A stretch of 64,000 nt of DNA from Sequoia sempervirens. Taxonomy: Eukaryota > Streptophyta > Pinopsida > Cupressales > Cupressaceae. Positions 21,632 to 32,737 of the stretch are shown one piece after another (within the stretch, counting starts at the first letter, position 1; the number at the start of each line of letters is the position of its first letter). Position numbers and translations under genes: made by a program. The stretch spans positions 489,870,711-489,934,710 of the forward strand of contig VDFB02270651.1 in NCBI GenBank assembly GCA_007258455.2, read 5' to 3'. The notes beneath the pieces are model-generated. The model saw only the letters and a list, made by a program, of their open reading frames with translations, made no database searches and was not told where the DNA came from.

Positions 21632-22271
21632 TTGAAGATTGTGGCAGCTTTAGGCGAATACCTTCCAACCCAGTACACATGAAGATAATAATTAAATATA
21701 GCCATTGTCTATTTAATTTTTATATGTGTCTTAATGAAGAGTCATTCCCTTTGATAAAATATGCATTTATTAAAGAGGCACAACTTTGAGGTGGTCGACT
21801 TATTAAAATTAGTAAAAGATATAATTCTTTTGAGGCCAACCTAATATGATTTGGAGTGACATGCATCTTCATATTGTATATATATTCATTCAATTATTTC
21901 ATTGTGACTCATTCATTAGCATTTAGTTCATATCACATACATGCAAGTTCAGTCCAAGTACAGAAGGCAAAGTTATTGATTCAGATTGATTATTGTCAAG
22001 TGTGTGTTCTTCAAGGTGGAGCAATATCTCTTGTGACTGTATCTTGTATCAGTGAAATATTGTTTTGTGTTGGCTGTGTTGCATTGTTAGTTGATGCTCA
22101 TATTCAGCCTTTAGATTGGCCTATTGTAAAAGGACACTCTCCTTATTGAGATTCAATATATAAGTGTTATTTTGTGGCTGGTTTTTTCTCCCTCAAGAGG
22201 AGGGTTTTCCCAAGGTATCTATTGTGTTATTGTTTCTGATTTGAATTAATTTCTGTGCATACAATCAGATC
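21632..22271 (+). repeat. Probable solo LTR of a copia-type element
   Basis: Begins TGTTGAAGATTGTGGCAG. Near the 3' side it carries TTTTCTCCCTCAAGAGGAGGG followed by TTTTCCCAAGGTATCTATTG, a segment typical of plant copia LTRs just downstream of their TATA/R region. It ends near CAATCAGATCA. No internal region or second LTR is found nearby, and a clean 5-bp TSD is not visible. Confidence 0.45.
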
Positions 22272-22769
22272 ATTAAAACTTACAATTATGACATATTCTT
22301 ATGGAATTTAAGAGTATGACTATAGAATATTTACAGTAAATTATTGACTGGTCAACATTATGAAAAATCATAAGAAATCTTTTAAGAAATAGCAACTGTG
22401 TCAAGGAAAAAGATTTGGACATTTACAAGAACTTTTTTTTTAAGCAAAAGTGGGAGACCACTTATAATTTTATTTATATATAATATTTTACATATAGGTG
22501 GTTTAGGCAGACATACTAGTGGGAAAGAACCAGCAAGAAAACCCCCAGTTGTAGTCTGAGTAACAAATTTTACAAAATATCAAAAAGACTAGTGAGGTCC
22601 TAGTACAAATGACCAATTGTCTGATTACAACATGTTACAAAAGCACATTGGTTGAATACATTAGTTCACATGTGCATTCTCTTATGCACCCAAAATACTC
22701 ATAAGAAGACATCATACTAGATATACCTGTGACCCGAATACATAACACAGTGGAGATTACAAAACCTTA
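22272..22769. other. Unassigned AT-rich DNA
   Basis: Nothing recognisable beyond A/T runs. Confidence 0.4.
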
Positions 22770-23284
22770 CTAAACATAAGACTGATAAGCTAGGAAGCCA
22801 CTTTCAAAAAGATGTAGATTTTCCACCAACATGTTGAAAGCCATTAACTGAGCTTTCTTTTGTTTCCACTCATTTACCTTTGTGTTGGTGATCATGCTCA
22901 AATGAAGGCTTTGATTTTTTTTAATATTAGGCACATAATGATAACATAATTTCTTTTTGGATGAAGATGGAAGTTTCAAATCATGAATGCAAACATGACT
23001 TCTCAAGAAGGAAATGACATGATATTTTATTTTTAAATCATCAATCTCCTCCATGGAAATGGTAGATCTGTATCTATTTCGAACTTGGTAGAGATGTGAA
23101 GAAGTGTAATGCATTGTGGATAATAACATGCCTTGGAATATGTGAACATAGGTCTCTTCTTATGAAACAAAAACTTCTTTGAATAATTAACATTAGAAAT
23201 TAATACAGTTTGGTGAACATATTGTATAATCACACTAGAAACCAACAATGGAAGATTGAGAGTCTCAACTAAGAATTCCACCAA
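22770..23284 (-). pseudogene. Two overlapping open stretches, possible captured gene fragment
   Basis: Frames 23284-23033 and 23129-22770 overlap in different phases. The second (119 codons) reads MEEIDDLKIKYHVISFLRSH, then CIHDLKLPSSSKKK and NEWKQKKAQLMAFNMLVENL, with a charged helical look. I do not recognise the family. If real, one frameshift near 23110 would link the two. Confidence 0.25.
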
Positions 23285-26230
23285 GTATAGATAACATTCA
23301 TACTAGAAGCCAACAACAAAAACCAAATTTCATAAATAAAGTTCATGTGTTATATATCATGCCTTTGAGGGGTCCACAAGTACCATGAGCCTTTTGAAAT
23401 CCTTCTCCATCTAAATGCATCCATTCCAAGACCATTGGGAGGTGGGTATACAATTTGAACCAAGTATTAATTTCTAATGTTAATTATTGATAGAAGGTAT
23501 ATAAATTATTTGAGCATCTTAATTCTCATACAAAGTTACATCTTAGCAAATTTCTCTTGATGTATGAGTTCCATATATTTGTAAATTTTTCTTAATATAA
23601 AAACATATTTTATTTCATTAAAATTAACATATCTATTCCATGTTACAAAGGATGCTCTTATTTTAAATTATAAGTATATAATTCAAAATTGATTAGTAAT
23701 TTTCAAGATAGAGTACACACAATTTCTTTAGTTAAAATAAAATAATATTCTTATTTCCATGTGAGAGTTATGCAGAATGGTAGCTTGATGTCTCAAAAAT
23801 ATTTCTTTCATATATACTAATTTTTTATTATTGTACATTATGAGTCTCAATTATATATCCAAGCACATCAAAAATTTATAGAGTGGAAAGAAAAATAATC
23901 ACACATTTATCATATTTTTGTAAGGTGTTCGAAAAGACTTAAAGTTTCCCTAGAAAGAACTAATTAAGGAATAAAAAAATGGAAAGTGTCTACCTCATTG
24001 TATGTTGACCTTTCCCATATAAAAAGATCATGGAGATGCTAAATGAGTTGATATAAGAATTTTTAAGAATGAAGGCACAAAATTCATAACACTAATCCTA
24101 AAAGAAACAAGAAAGACAATGAATAAAATCTTCCTAGTTATTTTGAAAGAAACTTTAAAAGGTTCTAAATCCCCTTCACACCCCTTTCTAAATGAAGATA
24201 AAATAAATAAGTTACCAAATATTTCTTAGAGTTTAAGGTGGTGATTTTAATATGATTTGAGAATAAATAAGATAAATTAGATGAAATCAAGTTTTGTTGT
24301 AAAGGTGATGAATTTTGGGGGAATAAGATGAAAATAATTTTGAATCTAGTTGACTCATTAAATGGCAATAAGATAGATTTTAAAGGGGCTTTATTTAAAA
24401 TATGTAATAGTTAGATATGTATTAATACATTATATTCTCTATTAGATAGTTATTTATTCCATAAAAAAAATTTACAATCTTATAATTTATTAATAATAGT
24501 GATGTGTGCATCCCTAGACACTCTTTGATAACCACACTATTAATGTTTCTATTTTTACTAGAGGATACTCTAATTGGAAAGCATGTAAAGAGGAAGGGTT
24601 ATTTAACCTTGATATTAATGCAATGAAAGGTGAGATTATCTTGATGGTATCAAAGTTATCTTAAAGATATATTGAAGTTTTTTCTTCTATGCCTGAACAT
24701 GTTTAGTGAAATATAATGAATATGAGTTATCCTAGAAAAATATGTATAGCATTAAGGATAAAATTTAGACTTTAAGTTGAAAGAAAATATTAAATATTTA
24801 GAATAAAAATGGTGGGGATGGAATACAAGTTTCAAGAATCTCCTTGTAATAATTAATTGAAATAATAAATGATTAAAACTAAACACGAATGGATATGTCA
24901 CCAATAATTTTTAGATAAAATGACTAAAATTAGAGCCAAGATATCTTAGTTCAAGTATCATGATAAAGGTATCAAATTATTATTCAATGTAAACATAGCC
25001 GAGTTTGATAGATAAAAAGTTGGCCCCATTAATACTAGGGGAGCATTGTCTAATGAGATTAAGCTGACACTATTCAATTTTTAGAAGTTAGAACCCTAAC
25101 ATTTATATGAGGCTTGTAAAATAGAACCTTATTAGGAAGAGTAGGAGAGGAGAAATGAACCCATAATAATTATACTTATACAAATAAAAATAATAATAAT
25201 GTTTAACCATTTCAAAATGTTAACTTTGTTTCACTATGGTGATCAATAGCTAATTTGTACAAGGAGGCCACAATTTCTAGGGAAATCAAGACTAGATAAG
25301 AGGAGAATTTATAACATAGTAGCTTGGTTGTAGTTTTTTCTTTAGCATTAACTATTTTCTCCTTTTTCTTTTGTTGTTGAATATTTTATTTGATCTCTTA
25401 AAACTTATCAATGGTACTTGATCTTCATAATGACTATTTTCTTCTTTTTCAATTATTATCATCTTAGAAGGAATACCATTTCAATTTAGAGTAGGGAGAA
25501 ATGTATTTTTCTTTTAAAGTATTTAAAATATTATATTTATTTGATGGTTCCTTATTAACCTCTTCCACTCCTTGGAAAAAATTATCCAACCACTTGAATC
25601 TCCTTATATTAATCAATTTACTTCTATGATTTATGTATGTGTTTTTAGTGATTTACTCTTTATCCTTTCAATTTATTCATGATATACTTTAATATAGTTA
25701 TAACAAGTATATAATAGTTTTTCATAATTGGATATGCCTTAAGAAACTCTTTAAACGTGAAATTATTTGATGAGGGAAGATATAAATTAAGGTTATTCTT
25801 TCTTACTTACCTCATGCTCATCCATATTTTTTGTCCATAAATATCTCAAATAAAATTGGATTTTGCAAAGAGGATAGCTATATTTTAAATATTCACTCTT
25901 AGTCAAAGTCATTTATTTCTTTGTACAAATTTAAAATTGATTTATGTAATTTAATTTTTAATAGTTTTAACATAGATATATGAAGAATAGTTTTAAATAT
26001 ATATATATATATATAGTAAAGTGGACATATTTTTATATTTTCCTAATACTAGAAAATTTAATAATACCTTCATTCCTTCTAATCCTAATAGAACTATTTT
26101 ATTATACATTTCATTCAAACAATCTACCTTCTTTCCTCTAAATTTATTCTTGATTCATACATTTAGTTCACCAACCATTTTTGGAGTAATGTCATAAGAC
26201 TCAAAGGAAAAATATGAAGAATTTTATCCA
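23285..26230. other. AT-rich transposon interior, no gene seen
   Basis: Long AT-rich stretch with a (TA)n patch at about 25998-26016. A block near 23845-23925 (TCTCAATTATATATCCAAGC, then TTATCATATTTTTG) repeats a block near 20073-20155, so an old internal duplication or second copy of a small repeat is likely. Confidence 0.4.
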
Positions 26231-26232
26231 AG

Positions 26233-26626
26233 TTTCCATTGTATGCACCCTAAAATTTATACCATGAATTGTTTGATATAATTTCTCAAATAAATTTGTT
26301 AATGAATTGTTTGATATAATGCCTCAAATAAATTTCCAATAGTGTTTTTGATATAATGCCTCAAATAAATTTGTTAATGAACTATTTGATATAGGGTGCA
26401 TACAATGGAAACACTATTTCTATCATACTCCATCAAAAATTACCATGAATTGTTTGAAATAATGCCTCAAATAAATTTGTTAATGAATTTTTTGATATAG
26501 GGTACATACAATGGAAACACTATTTCTATCATACTCCATCAAAAATTGCCATGAACTGTTTGATATAATGCCTCAAATAAATTTGTTAATGAACTGTTTG
26601 ATACAATGCCTCAAATAAATTGGAGG
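26233..26626 (+). repeat. 38-bp tandem repeats with about 106-bp higher-order unit
   Basis: The unit AATGAACTGTTTGATATA followed by ATGCCTCAAATAAATTTG recurs about nine times. Between some units a longer block starting GGGTGCATACAATGGAAAC (26393 and, with one change, 26499) is repeated with a period of about 106 bp. The same block occurs inverted at 26233-26251. Each 38-bp unit encodes NELFDIMPQ in one frame, the end of a PPR motif. Confidence 0.75.
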
Positions 26627-26720
26627 TGCCCTGGTAGAAATGTATGCAAAATGTGGAAGCATAGATAGGGCATGTTAATTTTTGATAGAGTAGAAATGTA
26701 TCATAGAAATACTGTATGTT
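26586..26720 (+). pseudogene. Pentatricopeptide-repeat (PPR) gene fragment
   Basis: NELFDTMPQIN is followed directly by GGALVEMYAKCGSIDRAC, a stop, then FFDRVEM. VDMYAKCGSIEDARxxFDxM is the hallmark of plant P-L-S class PPR proteins acting in organelle RNA processing. Here two non-adjacent motif pieces are fused and a stop interrupts. It lies inside the 19-kb transposon, so it is best read as a captured and rearranged host fragment. Confidence 0.6.
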
Positions 26721-27205
26721 GAAAAGAATTTAGAAACTTTCAAACAAATACAGTTTCCATTCAACAAATTTGCAAAATTTTGCATTTAGGGTTTCAAAAT
26801 TTAACAAACAAATGCATTTTCAACTCTACGAACTTCAAATTTGAGAAACCTAGTGCTTGATATGCAAGTTGGGTTGATGAACTTTGGAAAGATGAAATTG
26901 AGTTTGCATTCACCAGAGAGATGAAGTCGTTGCCATTTACAGATCACATTCAGTTCACCGCATGCATAACCATAGGGAAATCAACTAATAAAAGGCGAAA
27001 ATGAAAGTGACATTCATGTTTTTTTTTTTTTTTAACAAGTTCGGTCAAACCCATGTTCGACCAAACCCCTTAAAATATTATTTTTTTGTTTAGGGTTTGG
27101 GGGTTCGGTTGAACATATAATGTGGTTCAACAAAACCATTGAGTTTGATTGAACCCGTCGACTATGGAAAAAGGAAAAAAAGAGAAATTTCCTTCCTCAT
27201 AAACT
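26721..27205. other. Right subterminal region of the 19-kb element
   Basis: Noncoding. Palindromic motifs at 27035-27160 (GTTCGGTCAAACCC, GTTCGACCAAACCCC, GGTTCGGTTGAAC, GTTTGATTGAACCC) mirror those at the left end. Confidence 0.65.
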
Positions 27206-27232
27206 TTGTAAACCACTATTGTGGTTTGACCC
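27206..27232 (-). repeat. Right terminal inverted repeat
   Basis: Reads TTGTAAACCACTATTGTGG then TTTGACCC; inverse of the left end except for a few bases next to the GGGT terminus. Confidence 0.85.
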
Positions 27233-27907
27233 CCAAAAAAAGTGTTTCATTTCATGTTGGTAGTTTTTTTTTTTTGCATTTTTGCATTTTTGGATACCCT
27301 TTTCATCATAATGTAATTCCCAACTTACTGTTTTTCTTTTCTATTCTTGGGTTGAAAGATATTGTAGTTTCAGTCTCCAAGAATTACACCTAAAAACCTT
27401 CCAAGTCAGATTTGAGGCAATAAACAGTCTCGAAATGGCCCCAAAACTTGCTAAAATCAATGTAGTGAATTTGAGCACATTCTTAACTTTGAGACCTTTC
27501 CAATGGTTCAAACAGTTCAAAAAATGGAGTCTTGGATCAAAAGTTATGGCTCTTGGAAGTTGGTGCACTTTCTAGAAGATGCTAATTTTTTAATGTACTT
27601 TGAAATTTGAATTTCAAGTTGTAACTTTCAGCTCCAGACCACTAAAAACTCAAATTTGAATGTTGTTTTGGCTCCATAAAAAATCAGGAGCTCTATTTAT
27701 GGGTGGGTTTCTAATTTTTGTGTAGCTTTTGGGAAACAAGTTCGCACACTTTGAAAAGGGTTATTCTATAATTTTTTGTAACTTGCATCTATTGTAGAAC
27801 TTGAGAGTTTGAGATCCTCTACATGTAAGAAGCTCCATTTTCTTAATAATAAAGTTATTCTCTTATTTTGTGTGTTATTTTTTGTGTCTCAGGTTGCACC
27901 CTTGTCG
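27233..27907 (+). repeat. Gypsy 3' LTR, remainder
   Basis: Continues the LTR begun at 8042, from the TSD copy CCAA through GTGTTTCATTTCATGTTGG to GGTTGCACCCTTGTCG. Matches 4320-4977. The TSD CTTCC follows at 27908-27912. Confidence 0.9.
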
Positions 27908-27912
27908 CTTCC

Positions 27913-28443
27913 TTCTCACTCACCTTCTCTCTCAAAAAGTGAAACTTGATAGATATATGCTTGGTCTTCAAATGCAACACCAAATTCTTAGAAATGCTTA
28001 TTGCACTTGAATTATCATAGAATATAGCAATATGTCATCATACACAACTTTGATATCCTTAAGCATCTACTTCATCCACAAAACTTGAGTACAATTGTTA
28101 GCAACAACAATTTATTATTCCTTTGTAGTAGATAAAGAAATAGCATTCTGATTCTTACTTAACATGAAATCAACTTCTTTCCCAAGAAAAATGCATCACC
28201 ACTAGTACTCTTTCTGTCATTCACATCTCCTACCCAATCAACATTAGTAAAAACACTCAAAGTAAGGTCATCTTCTTTAGGATACCATAGGCCAAAATCA
28301 ATTGTCCCCTTCAAGTACCTGAAAATCCTCTTCACAGCTGTCACATGAAATTCCTTAGGATCAGCTTGAAATATTGCAACAATGCATATGACATTCATGA
28401 TATCAAGTCTAGTTTGAGTCAAATAAATAAATCCACCAATCAT
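27913..28443 (-). pseudogene. Copia RNase H
   Basis: Minus strand: MIGGFIYLTQTRLDIM, then HVTAVKRIFRYLKGTIDFGL, FTNVDWVGDVNDRKSTSG, and, nearer the insertion, HLKTKHISIKFHFLREKV. These match copia RNase H (ASRPDIM, RYLKGT, DADYAG, KSTSG, K-HIDI-YHF-RE). One acidic position is changed (FTNVDW for the usual YADAD). Stops near 28157 and a frameshift split it. The C-terminus lies across the insertions at 4231-4276 and 3081-3164. Confidence 0.85.
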
Positions 28444-29424
28444 GGATCTTTATGTAGTCTAGTTTGGTTTAGGAGAATCATCATCTTGTGTCAACTTGCA
28501 TCTGATCACCATAGGTGTACCAACTAGATTTGAATCTTCCATACCAAACTTATTCAATAGTTCTTTCACATATTTGGACTGAGATATAAAGATCCCTTTA
28601 TCTAGTTGAGTAATTTGCAATCCCTAAAATAATTTTATTTTTCCAAAATCATAGAAATCTCAAACTCATTTTTCATCTCAACAACAAACCTCATGCACAA
28701 ACTATCATCTCCTCCAAAAATGATATCATCAACAAAGACTTTAACAATCAAATCTTTATCATGATCAATTTTGAAATACAGACTACTATTAGCAGTACCG
28801 TTATTAAATCCAAGCTTCAACAAATACTTGTCCAATCTGGCATACCATGCTCTTGGGGCTTGCTTAAGTCCATAAAACACTTTCTCCAACTGAAAAACCA
28901 TATCTCCTTGATCAGTGAATTGAAATCCATCAAGTTGCTCAATATACACTTCTTCTTCCAATTGACCATTTAGAAATGCTGACTTGGCATCCATCTGATA
29001 AACCTTGAAGTTTTTGTAAGTAGCATAAGCAAGAAATAGTCTCATAGCTTCAATCCTAGAAATAGGAGCAATGTTTTCTTCAAATTCAATTCCTTCCATC
29101 TGAGAATATCCTTTACACACTAGTCTTGCTTTGTTTCTAACAACTTCACCTTGCTCATTCAGTTTGTTCTTAAAGACTCATTTAGTTCCAATTACATTTT
29201 TGTCCTTAGGTCTAGGAACAAGAGTCCATGTATCATTCTTCTCAATTTGCAGTAATTCTTCTTTCATTGCTTCCACCCAATGTTCATCTTTGCATGCTTC
29301 ATTGACACTATTAGGCTCACTCTTCGAGATCAAATAGTATTCTTCTACAATTCTTCTCCTAGTGTGAACACCTTCATTCTTATTGCCAATAATTTGATCT
29401 TCTGAATGATTTAGTTTTACATAC
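28444..29424 (-). pseudogene. Copia reverse transcriptase
   Basis: Minus strand, N to C: AMKEELLQIEKNDTWTLVPR and PKDKNVIGTK, a stop in place of Trp, then [59 protein letters not shown] and [13 protein letters not shown]. The catalytic box is FVDD, and the DAKSAFLNG motif is intact. The frame at 29120-28635 is open, but a stop near 29178 and frame changes after 28635 break it. The upstream linker was hit by the MITE at 29425-30164. Confidence 0.88.
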
Positions 29425-30164
29425 GGGTATTTTTAGGGTATGTGACTGATGAAATTTTTTAACCCAAAATTGATTAAATGAAAAGGGTTTTTAAAGGAGA
29501 TTCTCATCTTTCCACTAATATAAGTTATGATTTACTTTGAATTTAACAAATAATTATTATTCATTTTCTATTTGAATTACAACTAAAGTCCTGATTGATA
29601 GGGTAATTGAAAAACATCTATAGCTTTCAAACGATATCACATTTTTTTAATCCAAAACATGCATCACATTCTATGCTTCACATACTATAGGATTAAAAAA
29701 AGAAAAATTTAATTTCATGAAGTTTTGACCAAGTTAAGGTGGTTAGACAAATGGGTTTTTATATTTTTTAAAAGTTGTAATAAAAATTCATAATTAATTA
29801 TTTACTTGGAAAAAAATTACAAAAATATGCATCACATCCGACATGAGTCCTCTACTTATTTCTAAAATATTACAAAAATATTATCATTTTATTGTGGTTA
29901 GGGTGGTCGATAGACACTTATTTTTTCCCTAAAATTTAAGTACTCATTGAAATTTCAAATTTTACCAAATAGATTTTATTTTTAAAAAATAAACCTAGTA
30001 GTTTAGAAACTACATTCAATTTTCTACAAATTCTATTCTTACATATTTTTGAAATAATATAGATAACTTATTTAAATTTTTACGTCAAGTTTCCTAACTC
30101 TAATTTTTCTAATTTTTTTTCCACTTAAGGGCCTATTTTTTCTATGATGATCCTACACATACCC
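29425..30164 (+). mobile_element. MITE, 740 bp, second copy, TSD ATAC
   Basis: Same family as 13833-14624, sharing the long body (AAAAGGGTTTTTAAAGGAGA near the left, CCACTTAAGGGCCTATTTTT near the right) and right end ATGATCCTACACATACCC. The left end starts GGGTATTTTTAGGGTATGTG and lacks about 35 bp present in the other copy. Flanked by ATAC at 29421-29424 and 30165-30168, again a 4-bp TSD. No coding. Confidence 0.9.
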
Positions 30165-30744
30165 ATACCTTGGAGTCTTAGGATGTTCTTGAAATTTAGG
30201 CTCTTGTGATCTCACTTTTTCACTTTCACTAGTTCCTTTCTCTTGATTTTCCTAATTCACCAGAATGATCTAAACTTGATTTGGAGTCTAAAATTTATTT
30301 CCTTTCTTTGAACTGTCATTCTATTCATTTGAATCATATCCATAGGTTATAGATCATGGTATAATTGTGTATTCATCAACCTTGAAATTATCACTCAATT
30401 ACTTTCCTCAATCTCTTATTGTTTCACTAGTAGGGTTTACTTTTAGTAGAATAACCAAGAAAGATTCTTTCAGCACTTCTAGCATCAAACTTTCCTATAT
30501 CTTCATCTCTTTTGATATAACATTTGCTTCCAAAGATTTTAAAGTATCTAACAATAGGCTTATGACCATACCATAGCTCATAAGGAGTCTTGTATAGGTA
30601 TCACCTTTAATTTGTAACTAGTTGAGAGTGTAAACAACAGTACTCACAACCTCTCTCCAGTAGATATGAGGAACATATTCTTCTAGCATCATAGTCCTAG
30701 AAGCTTCTTGAATTGTCCTATTCTTCCTTTCCACAACTCCATTT
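30165..30744 (-). pseudogene. Copia integrase C-terminus and linker to RT
   Basis: Broken minus-strand coding. The segment at about 30718-30748 holds the end of the integrase core (NGVVERKNR equivalent) one frame away from the preceding core. Further down, fragments corresponding to VPHIYWREVVSTVVYTLN and PYELWYGHKPI can be followed through stops. Confidence 0.6.
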
Positions 30745-31241
30745 TTATTGAGGACTCCATGGTACAGATAATTGTCTCTTTATCCCATGCACTTGACAAA
30801 AAGAATTAAACTCACTAGAAGTGAATTCACCACCTATATTTGATCTCAAACATTTAATCTTTAGACCTGTCTCTGTCTCAACCATAGCCTTGAAAATCTT
30901 AAATTTCTCTAGAGATTCATATTTTTCCCTTAAGATAGTAACCCACATCATCCTAGAATAATCATCAATAAGTAACATGAAATACCTATATCCTTGTAAA
31001 CTTTTGACTCTAGAAGGACCAGACAAGTTAGTATGCACAAGCTCCAACACTTCATTTCAAAAATATTGTTGTCCCCAGAATGAAACTCTAGTTTGCTTCC
31101 CTAACTGAATACCTTGCATAAGGAATTAGTAGGTTTTATCAACTTAGGAAGATGTCTCACTGTCTAAGTAAAACTTATCTTGATAATATTATCAAAATTT
31201 ACATGACACATTCTCCTATGCCACAACCAACTTTCATCAAC
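30745..31241 (-). pseudogene. Copia integrase core with lost catalytic Asp residues
   Basis: Zinc-binding start WLWHRRMCHVN at about 31200-31230, then ELVHTNLSGPSRVKSLQG, YFMLLIDDYSRMMWV and CLRSNIGGEFTSSEF, PWSPQ. Copia integrases have ELVHTDLCGP and LRSDNGGEF, so the first and second catalytic Asp are both Asn here. A stop follows PWSPQ. Confidence 0.8.
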
Positions 31242-32714
31242 TTAAGCAATTAGACAACTTTTACCTGCACCATTCAGGTGAAATATATTACCTTTTGTTT
31301 TTGTACCTAATGCAATCACATTTCTGAAACTCCCCAATATTCTACACTTTCCATCCTTGAATTGAAGATTGTATCCCTTGTCAACCATATGTCCAACACT
31401 TAACAAATTATGCTTCAAACCTTCCACATATACAACATCATTAGTATTATTCTTACCATCAAGAGAAATGGATCCTCTGCCATGTATTACACCAACTTTA
31501 TCATCACCAAATCTTACAACACCACCATAATACTTTTTCAAGCTCACAAACTTAATTTTATTAGTTATCATGTGATGAAAGCATCTAATGTCAATCACCG
31601 ATTCATATTTTTCTTCAACTTGATCAAATAGGGCTTTCTCCACATTTGTGCACTTAGAAAATTCAATAGGTATAGGATCATTTTTCTTGATAGCAATAAA
31701 TACCCATTTTTCCTCACTTACATTCCCTTTATCAAATTCATCATTTGTCACACCTTCATTAGCAACAAAATAACACTTTCTTTGGAATCTAGGCTTGTTA
31801 GGTCTTGGCTTAGGAACTCTTTTTGGACACCTTGAGGAAAAATGACCTATCTTATTGCAAAAAAAACATTTAATAGGAAATTTCCTTTTACACTTACCTT
31901 CTCCTCTGGCTTCCCTCTTAACAATATGTGCTTCAAGGTCATCTAGTTTTCTCTCTTCTTCTTCAATCTCTCTCATTTCCTCCTCATACTTGAACAACTT
32001 TCTAGAAGAACTTTCACCTAGATCATATCTCTGATTATCCTTTCCAAATATAGTAGCCTTGAATGCAAATTATGTATTAGGAAGAGAATCACCAAACTCA
32101 CTTAACTCAAAAGTAGTAAGCTTACCAATCAACATGTCTCTGGTTACATTTTTCACAGTATGGATCTCCTCAATAGTAGTAGCTTTGGTTTTGTATGCAT
32201 CTCAAGAAAGGATCTGAGCACTTTACCAATAATCTTTGATTCTTCCAATGTTCCACAAGCACATTTGATACTACACACAAGTTCATTCACTCTATACATG
32301 CAAGAAGTAATGTTCTCATCATCTCCCATTCTCAACATTTCATATTTCCATTTCAGGCTCTATAGCTTAGCAATATTCACATGAGCATCACCTTCATACG
32401 AAGTTTCCAACTTTTTCTAGATATCATAAAAATCTTTAGATCCAATACATTTGTCATTTCAGAATCAATCAAAGCACTCAACAATGATTCCTTAGCCCTA
32501 ATATTGTACTCAACATCCTTAATCTCAGTAGAAGTAGGACCATTCTATGGGATGATATATCTATTCTTTGTAATTGTCCAATAAGGTTCACCAATGCATC
32601 TCAAATGAAACTCCATTTGAGTCTTCCATAGAGAATAATTTGTTCCATCAAATCTCAAACTATCCCTCTTATATGTCACCATCTTGGATTACCTCAAGCT
32701 ATCAAACTTATTTC
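31242..32714 (-). pseudogene. Copia gag and protease
   Basis: Gag helix region at about 32338-32153 (DDENITSCMYRVNELVCSI), broken by stops. An open frame 31997-31242 (251 codons) carries a coiled Glu-rich start, a CCHC zinc knuckle CFFCNKIGHFSSRC (Cys44, Cys47, His52, Cys57) and the protease. The active-site DSG is DIR (136-138, in SVIDIRCFHHM). The GAG-pre-integrase segment KGNIFHLNG ends it. Nucleic-acid binding by gag and particle maturation by protease are family knowledge; this copy cannot provide protease activity. Confidence 0.82.
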
Positions 32715-32737
32715 GAGGAACCTGCTCTAATACCAAT
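32715..32737 (-). promoter_or_regulatory. Copia primer-binding site (iMet tRNA)
   Basis: Read on the minus strand directly after the LTR: TTGGTATTAGAGCAGG, one change from the TGGTATCAGAGC complement of initiator Met-tRNA used by most plant copia elements. Confidence 0.85.

Larger units (their letters stand above)
8089..27232 (-). mobile_element. 19.1-kb two-gene TIR DNA transposon, 4-bp TSD (family of GGGTGATC termini)
   Basis: Terminal inverted repeats of about 27 bp: left GGGTGATCCCACAATAG..., right the inverse of GGGTCAAACCACAATAG..., both continuing TGGTTTACAA. TSD is CCAA. The outer 0.9 kb (left) and 0.2 kb (right) match the short elements at 3165-4226 and 1421-34865. Inside, on the minus strand, lie a spliced transposase-like gene (11758-16436) and a second unrecognised spliced gene (17425-19129). 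Additional cargo: a CAAAATC-rich island, telomere-like repeats, a MITE, a probable solo LTR and a PPR fragment. The boundary evidence is strong. Superfamily is not settled; a 4-bp TSD fits groups such as Sola or Ginger better than CACTA (3 bp), hAT (8 bp) or Mutator (9 bp). Both genes carry stops, so this copy is probably immobile. Confidence 0.85.
4277..27907 (+). mobile_element. Ty3/gypsy chromodomain element, internally deleted; 3' LTR split by the 19-kb transposon
   Basis: 5' LTR 4277-4977, internal region 4978-8041, 3' LTR 8042-8088 plus 27237-27907, TSD CTTCC. RT-RNase H-integrase order plus a C-terminal chromodomain identify a chromovirus. The gag sequence jumps straight to RT at about 5495, so gag C-terminus, protease and RT N-terminus are deleted. 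A better-preserved relative of the same lineage lies at 59499-64000 on the minus strand. LTR divergence looks above 10% by eye, so it is old. Net length without the inserted transposon is about 4.5 kb. Confidence 0.9.

Noticed and set aside
21856..22149. 97-codon frame on the plus strand
   Set aside because: Lies within the probable solo LTR, and LTR sequence often leaves a frame open by chance.
8089..27232. Helitron
   Set aside because: No CTRR end, no Rep/helicase motif; instead TIRs and a TSD are present.
8089..27232. CACTA or Mutator element
   Set aside because: The ends do not start CACTA, and the TSD is 4 bp instead of 3 or 9; the transposase motifs do not match either family as I know them.
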